Source: Lutibacter flavus
Lineage (GTDB): Bacteria > Bacteroidota > Bacteroidia > Flavobacteriales > Flavobacteriaceae
Reading direction: 5' to 3'
Assembly (NCBI RefSeq): GCF_900188355.1
Contig: NZ_FZNX01000001.1
Span: 1,071,896 to 1,135,895 of the forward strand
Length of the DNA: 64,000 nt
Below, one piece after another: positions 32,825 through 42,151 of this stretch; the first letter of the stretch is position 1, and the number at the start of each line of letters is the position of its first letter. Both the position numbers and the translations under genes were made by a program. Below the pieces are notes generated by a model. The model worked only from the letters and a program-made list of their open reading frames with translations, did no database searches and had not been told where the DNA came from.

Positions 32825-34270
32825 TTGAAAATATTTGATAAATATATTTTAAAAAGCTTTCTACAGCCTTTATTAGCCACATTTTTTGTGGTTCTTTTTG
32901 TTTTGGTTATGCAAGCACTTTGGCTTGCTTTTGATGAAATTGCAGGAAAAGGAATTGATATATTTTTCATTTTAAAATTCTTAGGCTATTTAGCTTTAAT
33001 CCTTACTCCTACTGCATTACCAATTGGTATTTTGTTATCCTCCATTATGGCATTGGGTAATTTATCTGAAAATTATGAGTTTGCAGCTATAAAATCAGCT
33101 GGTATTTCTTTAAAAAGAGTAATTAGACCTTTAGTAATTTTAACTTTATTTTTAAGTGCGTTAAATTTCATATTCCTAAACAATGTTTATCCTTGGGCTA
33201 CGCTCAAACAGAAAAACTTGTATTTAAATATGAAAAAGAAAAAACCAGCTTTAGCATTGGTGCCGGGTGCATTTAATACTGAGATTCCTGGTTTTAACAT
33301 TAAATTTTCTGAGAAATATGGAGAAGAAGAAAATTTATTGAAAAATGTTCAAATTGCAGATTTAACTTTATCACAAGGAAAAGTAAAAATAATTACTGCC
33401 GAAAAAGGTGAAATCTCTACCGAAGAAGGAAGTAAATATATGATGCTAACACTTAAAAATGGAAATTATTACGAAGAGCATGTAAAAAAATCAATGACTC
33501 GTAATGAAAGATTTAAGATGCCAGCATCAGCAGCTACTTTTGAAACCTATGTAATAAACATAGATATATCTTCTTTTAGTGATGATGATTCATTAGATAA
33601 AGAAGATTTAACCAGACACCATGGTATGTTTAGTGTTAAGCAATTAGATTCCGTTTCAAAAGTTGAAAAAACAAATTATGATAAGTACATAAACGAACGA
33701 GCTGAAAATTTATATACAATTGTGCGTGCAAAAAAGTTATATAAATACCCTGATTCTTTAATAAAGAAGGATTTAGAACCAGAAATTCTTGACAATTTCA
33801 CTCTTAATAATAAAATAATTGTTGTTAGTGAATCAGTTCAAAATATAAAACGTACAATTGATAGAAACAATAACAATAAAAGATTATTTAAAGATAAAAG
33901 AAAACTTTTAAATTTATATGACTATGAATTTAGTTATCGAATTTCATTTTCTTTAGCCTGTATGGTATTATTTTTTATAGGTGCTCCACTTGGTTCAATT
34001 ATTAGAAAGGGAGGATTTGGATTGCCAATGATAATGGCCATAACTATTTTTGTGATTTATTTTTTCATTTCACAATTAGGAAAAAACTTATCAGAAGAAA
34101 GCGCAATTTCAACGTTACTTGGTAGTTGGCTATCAACAATAATACTTTTACCTTTTGGTATTTTATTAACTCGGAGAGCTACAAGTGGTATGGGAATCTT
34201 TAATATAGATTCTATTTTAGATAAAATCAAAAAGTTTTTAAATAGGTTTACAAAAAAATCAATAAATTAA
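32825..34270 (+). CDS. LptF/LptG-type LPS export permease
   Basis: A 481-residue inner-membrane permease of the YjgP/YjgQ family, part of the ABC machine that lifts lipopolysaccharide to the Lpt bridge. Start codon TTG at 32825, giving (M)KIFDKYILKSFLQPLLATFFVVLFVLVMQ; no ATG is available nearby and the family begins in this way. Six membrane helices are arranged three plus three around a periplasmic jellyroll domain (about 150-370), with FIGAPLGSIIRKGGFGLPM before the last helices. It sits five bases after lolA and two before ribBA. Whether it plays the F or G role cannot be told. Confidence 0.9.
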   Translation: MKIFDKYILKSFLQPLLATFFVVLFVLVMQALWLAFDEIAGKGIDIFFILKFLGYLALILTPTALPIGILLSSIMALGNLSENYEFAAIKSAGISLKRVIRPLVILTLFLSALNFIFLNNVYPWATLKQKNLYLNMKKKKPALALVPGAFNTEIPGFNIKFSEKYGEEENLLKNVQIADLTLSQGKVKIITAEKGEISTEEGSKYMMLTLKNGNYYEEHVKKSMTRNERFKMPASAATFETYVINIDISSFSDDDSLDKEDLTRHHGMFSVKQLDSVSKVEKTNYDKYINERAENLYTIVRAKKLYKYPDSLIKKDLEPEILDNFTLNNKIIVVSESVQNIKRTIDRNNNNKRLFKDKRKLLNLYDYEFSYRISFSLACMVLFFIGAPLGSIIRKGGFGLPMIMAITIFVIYFFISQLGKNLSEESAISTLLGSWLSTIILLPFGILLTRRATSGMGIFNIDSILDKIKKFLNRFTKKSIN

Positions 34271-34272
34271 GA

Positions 34273-35415
34273 ATGGAATTTTCAAAAGGCAATATAAAAT
34301 TGAATTCAATAAAAGAGGCAATTAACGATATTAGAAACGGTAAAGTTGTAATTGTTGTTGATGATGAGAATAGAGAAAATGAAGGTGATTTTGTTGCTGC
34401 TGCTGACAAGGTTACTCCAGAAATGATCAACTTTATGGCAACTATAGGTCGAGGCCTTATTTGCGCTCCTATAACTGAAAAAAGATGTAAAGAATTAAAT
34501 TTAGATTTAATGGTTGGTGTAAATACTGACCCTCTTGGAACTGCTTTTACAGTATCGGTTGATTTTCACGGAAAAGGTGTTACAACTGGGATTTCTGCAA
34601 AAGATAGAGCTATTACCGTTAAATCATTAGCGGATAAAGCAACAAGACCACATGATTTAAGTAGACCAGGCCATATTTTCCCATTAAAAGCTCGTGAAGG
34701 CGGGGTTTTAAGAAGAACTGGGCATACCGAAGCCGTTATAGATCTTGCCCGCTTGGCAGGATTAAATCCGGCAGGTGTTATTGTGGAGATTATGAATGAA
34801 GATGGCACAATGGCGCGTCTTCCTCAATTATTGGAAATTGCAAACGAATTTGATTTAAAGATTATTTCTATTGAAGATTTAGTTGAATATAGAATGCAAC
34901 ATGATTCGCTAATTGAACTTTCAGAAGATTTTGTAATTGATACCCGATTTGGTGAATATAGATTACGTGCATACAAACAAACTACAAATGATCAAGTTCA
35001 TTTAGCATTAACAAAAGGCTCTTGGGATATTGATGAAAAAGTGTTAGTTAAAGTAAATTCAACTTTAGTAAATAATGATATTTTAGGCACGCTTACAAAA
35101 AATCCAGATGACAAATTAACAGGAGTTTTTAATGCAATTAACAAGGCTGGAAAAGGAGCTGTTGTATTTATTAATCAAGAAAATCAATCATTTAATTTAC
35201 TTGCAAGGTTGGCAATTTTAAAAGAAAGCCAGAAAAATGATGAACCATACGTGCCTAATTTAAAGATGGATGAAAAGGATTTTGGAATTGGTGCTCAAAT
35301 TTTACACGATCTAGGAATCACAAAATTAAAAGTGCTTTCTAACGCTACCACTTTGCGTAAACGCGTTGGTATGACCGGTTATGGAATTGAAATAAGTGAG
35401 TATATAAATTATTAA
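34273..35415 (+). CDS. ribB: RibBA-type DHBP synthase with degenerate GTP cyclohydrolase II domain
   Basis: A 380-residue protein. Residues about 10-205 form 3,4-dihydroxy-2-butanone-4-phosphate synthase, with the acidic metal site VVDDENRENEGDF, the RPGHIFPLKAREGGVLRRTGHTEA signature split across about 130-155, and IVEIMNEDGTMARLP. It makes the four-carbon precursor of riboflavin from ribulose 5-phosphate. The C-terminal half has the fold of GTP cyclohydrolase II (YGIEIS at the end), but the three zinc cysteines and the RxDCDCG-type loop are absent. That half is therefore probably inactive, and GTP cyclohydrolase II must be encoded elsewhere. It follows the permease gene by two bases. Confidence 0.92.
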   Translation: MEFSKGNIKLNSIKEAINDIRNGKVVIVVDDENRENEGDFVAAADKVTPEMINFMATIGRGLICAPITEKRCKELNLDLMVGVNTDPLGTAFTVSVDFHGKGVTTGISAKDRAITVKSLADKATRPHDLSRPGHIFPLKAREGGVLRRTGHTEAVIDLARLAGLNPAGVIVEIMNEDGTMARLPQLLEIANEFDLKIISIEDLVEYRMQHDSLIELSEDFVIDTRFGEYRLRAYKQTTNDQVHLALTKGSWDIDEKVLVKVNSTLVNNDILGTLTKNPDDKLTGVFNAINKAGKGAVVFINQENQSFNLLARLAILKESQKNDEPYVPNLKMDEKDFGIGAQILHDLGITKLKVLSNATTLRKRVGMTGYGIEISEYINY

Positions 35416-35431
35416 TAATTAATAAAATGCA

Positions 35432-36142
35432 ATGAGATTTTTTTTTATTTTTTGCATTTTAACTTTATCTATTTTCAGTTGTAAAAAACAAACTGTTCAA
35501 AAGAAAAAACTTGTTTTAGCTCAAAATAAAGTATTTACCCTAAATGGTACTTTAGAAAATTTTTATCCAAAAAAAGTATTTCTTAATAAAATTATAGAAA
35601 ATTCTATTTACGTTTTAGATTCTTCAAACGTTATTGATAATAAATTCACTATTAAAGGTTTTGTAGAATATCCAGAACGATTTGCACTTAGTTTTAATGA
35701 ATATTCTGCTACAGTAGTTTTAATAATTGAAAACTCTGATATTAATATTAAAATTGATGCTCATAATTTAGAAGAACCTTTAATAAAAGGATCTGAATTA
35801 AATTCAAAACTAAGTGAGTATAAATTAAATTCGAAAAAGATTTTTAAAAAAATAGAGTATTTATTTCCACAATTTCAAAAATACAGATTAGAAAACAATG
35901 CCGAAAAATTAGAAGACTTAGGGATTGAAATGAGTAAAATTGAGCAAGAATATATAGATTATAGTTTCAATTTTATTGAAAAAAATAGAGATTCGTACAT
36001 TGCTCCAATGATTTTGAGAGATCAATTAAAAAACTCAAAAATAGATACTTTAAAAATTATAAACACATTTAATCAATTATCTGATAAAGTAAAAAAATCA
36101 CCTGACTCACAAATAATTGAGCTTCTTTTAAATTTACATTAA
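35432..36142 (+). CDS. DUF4369-domain lipoprotein
   Basis: A 236-residue exported lipoprotein. The signal MRFFFIFCILTLSIFSC puts the lipidation site at Cys17. Residues about 37-130 form a DUF4369-like beta domain (FTLNGTLENFYPKKVFLNKI ... FTIKGFVEYPERFALSF), which in Bacteroidota usually precedes a TlpA-type thioredoxin domain. Here the protein ends in helices (about 135-236) without any thioredoxin fold or CxxC. It may therefore be a shortened relative or a stand-alone sensor. Last gene of the rightward run; it overlaps the 3' end of convergent pepE by nine bases. Confidence 0.75.
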   Translation: MRFFFIFCILTLSIFSCKKQTVQKKKLVLAQNKVFTLNGTLENFYPKKVFLNKIIENSIYVLDSSNVIDNKFTIKGFVEYPERFALSFNEYSATVVLIIENSDINIKIDAHNLEEPLIKGSELNSKLSEYKLNSKKIFKKIEYLFPQFQKYRLENNAEKLEDLGIEMSKIEQEYIDYSFNFIEKNRDSYIAPMILRDQLKNSKIDTLKIINTFNQLSDKVKKSPDSQIIELLLNLH

Positions 36143-36841
36143 AAAACTTAAATCAGTGTCTGGTGGTAACTCTTTAGCTGGTTTCCCTTGTTGAAATAAC
36201 CTTGCATCTAACGCCCCTTTTAAAACAACACTATTCCCTTTTACACTAATCCAACTTCCCTCTCTTAATCCTAAAACAGGAATTTTATTTAGTGTATGAA
36301 ACTCATTTATGCGCGTTTCACGGGTTTCACCCATATGTGTTGAAGTAGGATCCGGATCTAAATAGTGTGGATTAATATTAAAATTAATAAACCCAAATAC
36401 ATTAAAACTAGGTGGATAAATTATTGGCATATCATTCGTGTTTTGAATTGTTAAGCCCGTAATATTACTACCTGCACTTGTTCCAAAATAAGGTATTCCG
36501 TTTTCAACAACATTTTTTATTGCCGAAATTACTTTAGTATCATACAACTGCTTAACTAACAAAAATGTGTTTCCTCCACCTGTAAATATACCTTTGGCAT
36601 TATTTATAGCATCTATTGGGTTATTAAATTCGTGAATACCTTTAACTTTTATATTTATTTTTTCGAAAGCTGCTTTGGCTTTTTCAGTATAAGCTTCATG
36701 AGATAATCCACTTGGTCTTGCATAAGGAATAAATAAAATTTCTTTAATTCCAAAAAACAAATTAGACAACTCAGGTAAAATATATTCTAAGTATCCTTTA
36801 CCGTGTACTGTAGATGTACTTGCTATCAGTAATTTTTTCAT
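36134..36841 (-). CDS. pepE: Dipeptidase E (alpha-aspartyl dipeptidase)
   Basis: A 235-residue serine peptidase of family S51 that splits dipeptides with N-terminal aspartate. The nucleophile Ser is in YFGTSAGSNITGL (about residue 120), the family signature. The other active-site segment is INPHYLDPDPTSTHMGETRETRI with the His. The N-terminal LLIASTSTVHGKGYLEYI is normal and the length matches PepE. Cytoplasmic; single gene read against its neighbours. Confidence 0.93.
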   Translation of the reverse strand: MKKLLIASTSTVHGKGYLEYILPELSNLFFGIKEILFIPYARPSGLSHEAYTEKAKAAFEKINIKVKGIHEFNNPIDAINNAKGIFTGGGNTFLLVKQLYDTKVISAIKNVVENGIPYFGTSAGSNITGLTIQNTNDMPIIYPPSFNVFGFINFNINPHYLDPDPTSTHMGETRETRINEFHTLNKIPVLGLREGSWISVKGNSVVLKGALDARLFQQGKPAKELPPDTDLSFLM

Positions 36842-36942
36842 AAATGATAAGTTTTACCAAAAGTAACATTTTTCTGTGTTTTAACATAAGTTTATAATAG
36901 CCTTAATACTATTTTAAGACTTCAATAACGTACTTTGATTTA

Positions 36943-37725
36943 ATGAAACTAAAACTAACCAACTTAACTCTTCTCATTTTTATTGCAACTAAGTCTTTTT
37001 CTCAAGAAAGTAACGCTGTAATAACGGGAAAAATTCTTAGTTCAAACAAGGTTATTGGCGATGTTCATATTATAAATTTAAAAAACAGATATGGAACTAT
37101 AAGCAATACTAATGGTGAGTTTGAAATTTTAGTAAAAGAAGGTGATGTGTTGCTTTTTTCTTCAATTCAATATAAAAACATAAAAATTACCATCACAAAA
37201 GACCATTTAAAGGGTGAATTTTTAAATGTATATTTAACTTTAATCGTTAATAATTTGGACGAAGTTTTTCTTCACGGTTTAACTGGAAGTCTGGATTTAG
37301 ATAGTAAAAGCACTCCAAATGATACAATTCCAAAAGCCAATTTTGTTTTTAAAATAAGTGATTTAGATAAAAAATTACCGGGAGATGAATTTGGTTATAA
37401 AGGTCATGTGAATGCCGAAGCCTTCACAAATCCTTTATATTTGGCTGGAGGTGGACAAGGAAGTAAATACAATAAACAATTGGAAGAAGAGAGAGCTGTA
37501 AAAAGAGAGGTAAAAAGAAAAACGGAATTTCCAATAAAGCTTAAAAAAGAATTTGGCATTGATTTCTTTATAAACGATTTAAAAATTCCAGAAGAAAATA
37601 TTTTTAATTTTATTACTTATTGCGAGTATAGAGATATTTTAGATAAATACCATTCAAATAAGGTTTTAGAAGTTATAGAAATATTAAAAGAGGAAAGCAA
37701 AAAATACAATGCTATCAAAAAATAA
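36943..37725 (+). CDS. CarboxypepD_reg-like protein, tandem copy 1
   Basis: A 260-residue secreted or periplasmic protein with signal peptide MKLKLTNLTLLIFIATKSFSQ. Residues about 25-115 form the beta-sandwich carboxypeptidase-regulatory-like domain (ITGKILSSNKVIGDVHIINLKNRYGTISNTNGEFEI). The rest is a charged helical domain ending with FPIKLKKEFGIDFFINDLKIPEENIFNFITYCEYRDIL and EESKKYNAIKK. First of three tandem paralogs; its last 17 nt overlap the start of copy 2. The family is common in Flavobacteriaceae near DUF6702 and M1 peptidase genes, as here. A role at the envelope is likely, but no activity is known. Confidence 0.85.
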   Translation: MKLKLTNLTLLIFIATKSFSQESNAVITGKILSSNKVIGDVHIINLKNRYGTISNTNGEFEILVKEGDVLLFSSIQYKNIKITITKDHLKGEFLNVYLTLIVNNLDEVFLHGLTGSLDLDSKSTPNDTIPKANFVFKISDLDKKLPGDEFGYKGHVNAEAFTNPLYLAGGGQGSKYNKQLEEERAVKREVKRKTEFPIKLKKEFGIDFFINDLKIPEENIFNFITYCEYRDILDKYHSNKVLEVIEILKEESKKYNAIKK

Positions 37726-38506
37726 CAAATTTAATGTGTTATTCATTCTTTTTGTACTCGTTGTTTCTAAAATAACGGCACAAGAAAACTCTGAAATTAT
37801 TTCTGGAAATATTTACAATTTAAACAAAATGGTTCCAAATGTGCATATTATAAATTTAAATACTAAAATGGGAACTATTAGTAATGTTAACGGTGAATTT
37901 GAAATTTCAGTTTCTAAAAATGATGTACTATTAATTTCTTCTATTCAATATAATCCTTTAAAAATTAGTATTTCAGAACGTATTTTAAATAATAAAAAGC
38001 TAAATATCACATTAAATGCAATTGTAAATAAATTACAAGAGGTTTTTTTAAACGGATTAACAGGGGATTTAAATTATGATATAAAAAACAAACCAAAAGA
38101 TACGCTTCCCAACCACTCTTTTGTATTTAATAAAAGTGATGTTTATAAAATTAAACCTGATTATTCAACTGATTTTTCAAAAGCTCCTGATGCTGAAGTT
38201 TTAACAAATCCAATATTAATGAACGGAGTTGGCGCAAGTGTTGCTATTCCAGATAAAAGCATAGAAAGAGCATTAAAATTAAAACGTGAACTTAAAAAAA
38301 AGAAAAATTTCCCTTATAAATTAAAAAAAGAGTTTGGATTAGATTTTTTTATCAATGATTTAAAAATTCCTGAAGATAAAATTAATAACTTTATTACTTA
38401 TTGTGAGTATCGAAATATCTATACTAAATATTATAACAATCGTGTTTTGGAAGTAATAAAAACACTGCAAGAAGAAAGCAAGATATACAATGAAATTAAA
38501 AACTAA
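37709..38506 (+). CDS. CarboxypepD_reg-like protein, tandem copy 2
   Basis: A 265-residue paralog of the preceding gene with the same layout: signal peptide (FNVLFILFVLVVSKITAQ), CarboxypepD_reg-like sandwich (ISGNIYNLNKMVPNVHIINLNTKMGTISNVNGEFEI) and helical tail with FPYKLKKEFGLDFFINDLKIPEDKINNFITYCEYRNIY. It is closest to copy 1. It overlaps copy 1 and copy 3 by exactly 17 nt each, so the three are translationally coupled. Confidence 0.85.
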   Translation: MLSKNNKFNVLFILFVLVVSKITAQENSEIISGNIYNLNKMVPNVHIINLNTKMGTISNVNGEFEISVSKNDVLLISSIQYNPLKISISERILNNKKLNITLNAIVNKLQEVFLNGLTGDLNYDIKNKPKDTLPNHSFVFNKSDVYKIKPDYSTDFSKAPDAEVLTNPILMNGVGASVAIPDKSIERALKLKRELKKKKNFPYKLKKEFGLDFFINDLKIPEDKINNFITYCEYRNIYTKYYNNRVLEVIKTLQEESKIYNEIKN

Positions 38507-39248
38507 CTCCCTTCTATTTATTCAGATATTTTTAATGCTTTTTTGCCTAAAAATAGCTGCACAGGAAAATCGTGTTGAATTAACTGGAATTATAAAGCAA
38601 GATTCAATTTTATTAAATGATATAAATATTATAAATAAAGCAACAAATATAGGTGTAGCGAGTGATATAGATGGAATGTTCACAATTAAAGCAAAGGAAG
38701 GTGACTCCATTTTAATTTCTTCTATAATTCATAAAAACAGGACTATAAAAATTTCCAAAGCTCATATAAATTCAAAATTAATTATTGTTTATTTAGAATC
38801 TGAATTCAATGAATTGAACGAAATTTTTTTAACACAAAAATTTAGGTTAGAATTAGGTGATGTTTCTATTGATAAAAGAGCAATATTAGATTATAAAGAA
38901 GGTCCGAAGAACAAACCGCCTAATGTAGATAAATATAAGGAAACTAACGGAATAGGTCTTGTGAGTATTTTCAATTTACTAACTAAAAAAGCGAGGCTAA
39001 AAAGAAAGAATAGAAAACTAGAAAATGAAAAAATTAAAATGTTAAAAGATGAATTTCCTAACAAAATAATAAACTCATATGGAACTCCATTTTTTACAAA
39101 TATTCTTGGTATTCCAAAAGATGAAATTTATTTGTTTTTAGATTTTTGTCAGGAAAAAGGATTATTAGAATTAATTGAAGTAAACGATTTTAGAATTAAA
39201 GATTTTTTAATAAAACAAGTTGTAATATTTAATGAAATTAAAAATTAG
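38490..39248 (+). CDS. CarboxypepD_reg-like protein, tandem copy 3
   Basis: A 252-residue paralog, the most diverged of the three. Signal peptide MKLKTNSLLFIQIFLMLFCLKIAAQ, sandwich domain (LTGIIKQDSILLNDINIINKATNIGVASDIDGMFTIKAK) and helical C-terminal part with FPNKIINSYGTPFFTNILGIPKDEIYLFLDFCQ. The Gly-Leu-Thr-Gly segment after the sandwich, seen in copies 1 and 2, is replaced. It ends FNEIKN like the others (YNAIKK, YNEIKN), and the overlapping ATG that starts the next copy elsewhere is still present but leads nowhere. Confidence 0.85.
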   Translation: MKLKTNSLLFIQIFLMLFCLKIAAQENRVELTGIIKQDSILLNDINIINKATNIGVASDIDGMFTIKAKEGDSILISSIIHKNRTIKISKAHINSKLIIVYLESEFNELNEIFLTQKFRLELGDVSIDKRAILDYKEGPKNKPPNVDKYKETNGIGLVSIFNLLTKKARLKRKNRKLENEKIKMLKDEFPNKIINSYGTPFFTNILGIPKDEIYLFLDFCQEKGLLELIEVNDFRIKDFLIKQVVIFNEIKN

Positions 39249-39258
39249 GTTAAATTAA
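39232..39258 (+). pseudogene. Vestigial start of a fourth tandem copy
   Basis: At the 3' end of copy 3, exactly 17 nt before the end of its stop codon, an ATG opens the frame MKLKIRLN followed by TAA. Copies 1 and 3 begin MKLK, and the 17-nt overlap is identical in geometry at both functional junctions. This looks like the junction of a repeated unit whose following copy was lost or never completed. Confidence 0.5.
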
Positions 39259-39314
39259 TTCTCAAATTTTGGAATGCTTTTTGTTTATTAGCCACTAAAT
39301 ATTATTTACTTAAA

Positions 39315-39812
39315 ATGAAAAAAGTAAAATTCATCTATTTACTTCTAATTCTTCCCCTTTTTGCATTTACAATGCACAAATATTATATTAGTTTATGTGA
39401 AATTGAATATGTTGAAAGCCAACAAGCCGTTCAAATAACCTTAGGAATGTTTATTGATGATATTGAATATACTCTAAACCAGGATAATAACACCGAATTA
39501 AAAATTGCAACAAAAAATGAGGTTTCGACTATTGATGAATATTTTGAAAATTATTTAAATACTCATTTTAAAATTTCAATCAACAACAAGATACAAGGTT
39601 ATACTTATATTGGCAAAGAATATGACGATGATATTGTTCGCTTTTATCTGGAAATTACAGATATTAGAAAACTTAATTCAATTGAAGTTACAAATACTTC
39701 ATTAATTAAGTATTTTGACCAGCAACAAAACATTATTAAGATAAAAGCAAACAAAAAGAATAAAACCTATTATTTAGATAAAAAAACTTATAAATGTTTG
39801 TTAAAATTTTAA
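39315..39812 (+). CDS. DUF6702 family protein
   Basis: A 165-residue exported protein. Signal or anchor MKKVKFIYLLLILPLFAFTMHKYYISLCEIEY is followed by a beta-rich domain with the pattern HKYYxSxxxIxY, LGMFIDDIEYTLNQ, YFENYLNTHFKISIN. This fits DUF6702, a Bacteroidota family of unknown function normally placed beside M1-type peptidases and CarboxypepD_reg proteins, as here. It probably functions in the periplasm together with its neighbours; that is inferred from context only. Confidence 0.78.
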   Translation: MKKVKFIYLLLILPLFAFTMHKYYISLCEIEYVESQQAVQITLGMFIDDIEYTLNQDNNTELKIATKNEVSTIDEYFENYLNTHFKISINNKIQGYTYIGKEYDDDIVRFYLEITDIRKLNSIEVTNTSLIKYFDQQQNIIKIKANKKNKTYYLDKKTYKCLLKF

Positions 39813-39875
39813 CAAAAATCGAACTATAATGTTAAAATTATTTACTTTCGAATTAATAATCCAATCAAATCTCAA

Positions 39876-42143
39876 ATGAAAAAAATAGTATTTGCTTTCC
39901 TAGCAATGGCAATGGTTTCAACTTCAATTTTTGCTCAGGAAATTGAGCCTGAAAAAGAAAAACAACAAGGTCATTACAACATAAGTAAGTTTAAACAGCT
40001 AAAAGAGGAGTTACCTACTCCAAATAAACAACATACAGCATCTGGAGCTCCAGGTTATGAGTATACTCAACAAAAAGTTGATTATAAAATAGACTTGGTA
40101 ATAAACGATGAAAATCATACTATCTCAGGAAACGAAACAATAACCTATCATAATAATTCTAAAGATGTTTTAGATTATTTATGGGTGCAATTAGATCAAA
40201 ATATGCGCGCACCAGATTCACAAACTCCTGATGTTAGAGGTGGTGGTCCGGACGCTTTATATTCTCCTTCAAAATTTACTAAAAAATTTATGGGAAAACC
40301 GTTCCAAGGTGGATTTAATATTGAACATGTGAAAGATGTAAATGGAAAGGAAATTAATTATATGATTAACCGAACAATGATGCGTATCAATCTTCCTCAG
40401 CCTTTAGCGGGTGGAGGAACATTTGTATTTAATATAAAGTGGTGGTATAATGTAAATAATTATAGGGAAGATCGTGGGCGTTCGGGTTATGAAATTTTTG
40501 ATAATGGAAATTCTGCATATGCTATTGCTCAATTTTTTCCAAGACTATGTGTTTATAATAATGTTGAAGGCTGGCAAAATATGCAATTTTGGGGACGAAG
40601 TGAATTTGCTTTAGAATTTGGTGATTATGATGTTTCAATTACTACACCTAAAAACTTTATTTTAAATGGAACTGGTGTATTGCAAAATCCTAAAGATGTT
40701 TTAACTAACAAGCAAGTTAAAAGATATAAAGATGCCCAAACAACTTATGACAATCCTATTTATATTGTAACTCCTGAAGAAGCTGAAGAAGCTTCTAAAG
40801 AAAAAAGTGATAAAACAAAAACCTGGAAATTATCAGCAAAAAATGTACGTGATTTTGCATTTGCTACTTCACCAAGTTATATGTGGGATGCTATGGCTGT
40901 TAAATTAAATGACAAAACTGTAATGGCTTATTCATTATTTCCAAAAGAAGGTAAAGAATTATGGGAAGAGCACTCTACAAGAGTTGTTGCCAATACATTG
41001 AAAGTTTATTCTAAACACACATTTGACTATCCTTATCCTCATGCAACATCAGCAAATGTACAAATGGGAATGGAATACCCAATGATATGTTTTAATTTTG
41101 GTAGAGCCGATAAAAGCGGGAATTATAGTGAAAGAACTAAAAAAGGAATGATTGGTGTTATTACTCATGAAGTTGGGCATAATTTCTTCCCAATGATTGT
41201 AAATTCTGATGAACGCCAGTGGACTTGGATGGATGAAGGTTTAGATTCTTTCGTTGAAATTTTAGCTGAAAATGAATATGACCCGGAAATGTTTCCAATG
41301 GGAGATCAGCCAAAAAATATTACACGTTATATGAGTGGTGATCAGGATAGAATGTCACCAATTATGTCGCAAGGAGATAATGTTTTTAATTATGGTGCAA
41401 ATGCATACGCAAAGCCTGCAGCTGGATTATTTATTTTACGCCAAACAATTATGGGGCCTGAATTATTTGACCATGCTTTTAAAACTTATGCTACAAGATG
41501 GGCATTTAAACACCCAACTCCCGCTGATTTCTTTAGAACTATGGAAGATGCATCTGCAATGGATTTAGACTGGTTTTGGAGAGGTTGGTTTTATACAACA
41601 GGCAATAATGATATTGGAATAAAAGAAGTTAAAAAATACCATATTACAGATAAACCAACAGAGCGAGCTATAAATGTATACAAACGCTATGGACTAACAG
41701 CTGATCAATTACCTCCATCATTATATTTAGTTGCTGAAGATAGTGAAGAATTCACAGAAGACTTAAAAGGTAAAAAAGCAGAAGATTACTCAATCTTAAA
41801 TGAATACATAGAAAGTAACTTTACTGCCGAAGAAAAAGCTAATTTAAAAGCTCCAAAATATTTTTATGAACTCGTATTTGAAAAGCCTGGAGACTTAATA
41901 ATGCCGCTTATTGTTGAATTTGAATATGAAGATGGTACAAAAGAACGCAAACAATATCCAGCTCAGATCTGGAGACTAAATGATAAAGAAGTTACAAAAG
42001 TTTTTCCATCTAGTAAAGCCATCAAATCTATAAAAGTAGATCCGGATGAGCAAACAGCAGATGTTGATATGTCTAACAATAGTTGGCCAAAAACAACCGA
42101 AACTAAATTTGACGAATTCAAAAAGAATCAAATAAAAAGTTAA
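39876..42143 (+). CDS. M1-family metallopeptidase, copy 1
   Basis: A 755-residue secreted aminopeptidase-like protein with signal peptide MKKIVFAFLAMAMVSTSIFAQ. After an N-terminal beta domain (YKIDLVINDENHTISGNETITYHNNS), the catalytic domain carries the zinc site HEVGHNFFPMIVNSDERQWTWMDEGLDSF: two His, the catalytic Glu and the downstream third ligand Glu. The exopeptidase motif region shows MGMEYPMICF, where other M1 enzymes have GAMEN, so the specificity may differ. A promoter-like TACTTTCG lies 26 bp upstream. It is followed by a hairpin repeat and a second copy. Confidence 0.93.
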   Translation: MKKIVFAFLAMAMVSTSIFAQEIEPEKEKQQGHYNISKFKQLKEELPTPNKQHTASGAPGYEYTQQKVDYKIDLVINDENHTISGNETITYHNNSKDVLDYLWVQLDQNMRAPDSQTPDVRGGGPDALYSPSKFTKKFMGKPFQGGFNIEHVKDVNGKEINYMINRTMMRINLPQPLAGGGTFVFNIKWWYNVNNYREDRGRSGYEIFDNGNSAYAIAQFFPRLCVYNNVEGWQNMQFWGRSEFALEFGDYDVSITTPKNFILNGTGVLQNPKDVLTNKQVKRYKDAQTTYDNPIYIVTPEEAEEASKEKSDKTKTWKLSAKNVRDFAFATSPSYMWDAMAVKLNDKTVMAYSLFPKEGKELWEEHSTRVVANTLKVYSKHTFDYPYPHATSANVQMGMEYPMICFNFGRADKSGNYSERTKKGMIGVITHEVGHNFFPMIVNSDERQWTWMDEGLDSFVEILAENEYDPEMFPMGDQPKNITRYMSGDQDRMSPIMSQGDNVFNYGANAYAKPAAGLFILRQTIMGPELFDHAFKTYATRWAFKHPTPADFFRTMEDASAMDLDWFWRGWFYTTGNNDIGIKEVKKYHITDKPTERAINVYKRYGLTADQLPPSLYLVAEDSEEFTEDLKGKKAEDYSILNEYIESNFTAEEKANLKAPKYFYELVFEKPGDLIMPLIVEFEYEDGTKERKQYPAQIWRLNDKEVTKVFPSSKAIKSIKVDPDEQTADVDMSNNSWPKTTETKFDEFKKNQIKS

Positions 42144-42151
42144 AAATAAAT

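Noticed and set aside
36903-36932. LytTR-type site upstream of the first CarboxypepD_reg gene
   Set aside because: A single half-site TACGTTATT (eight of nine) is present, but no second half at a 21-bp distance.
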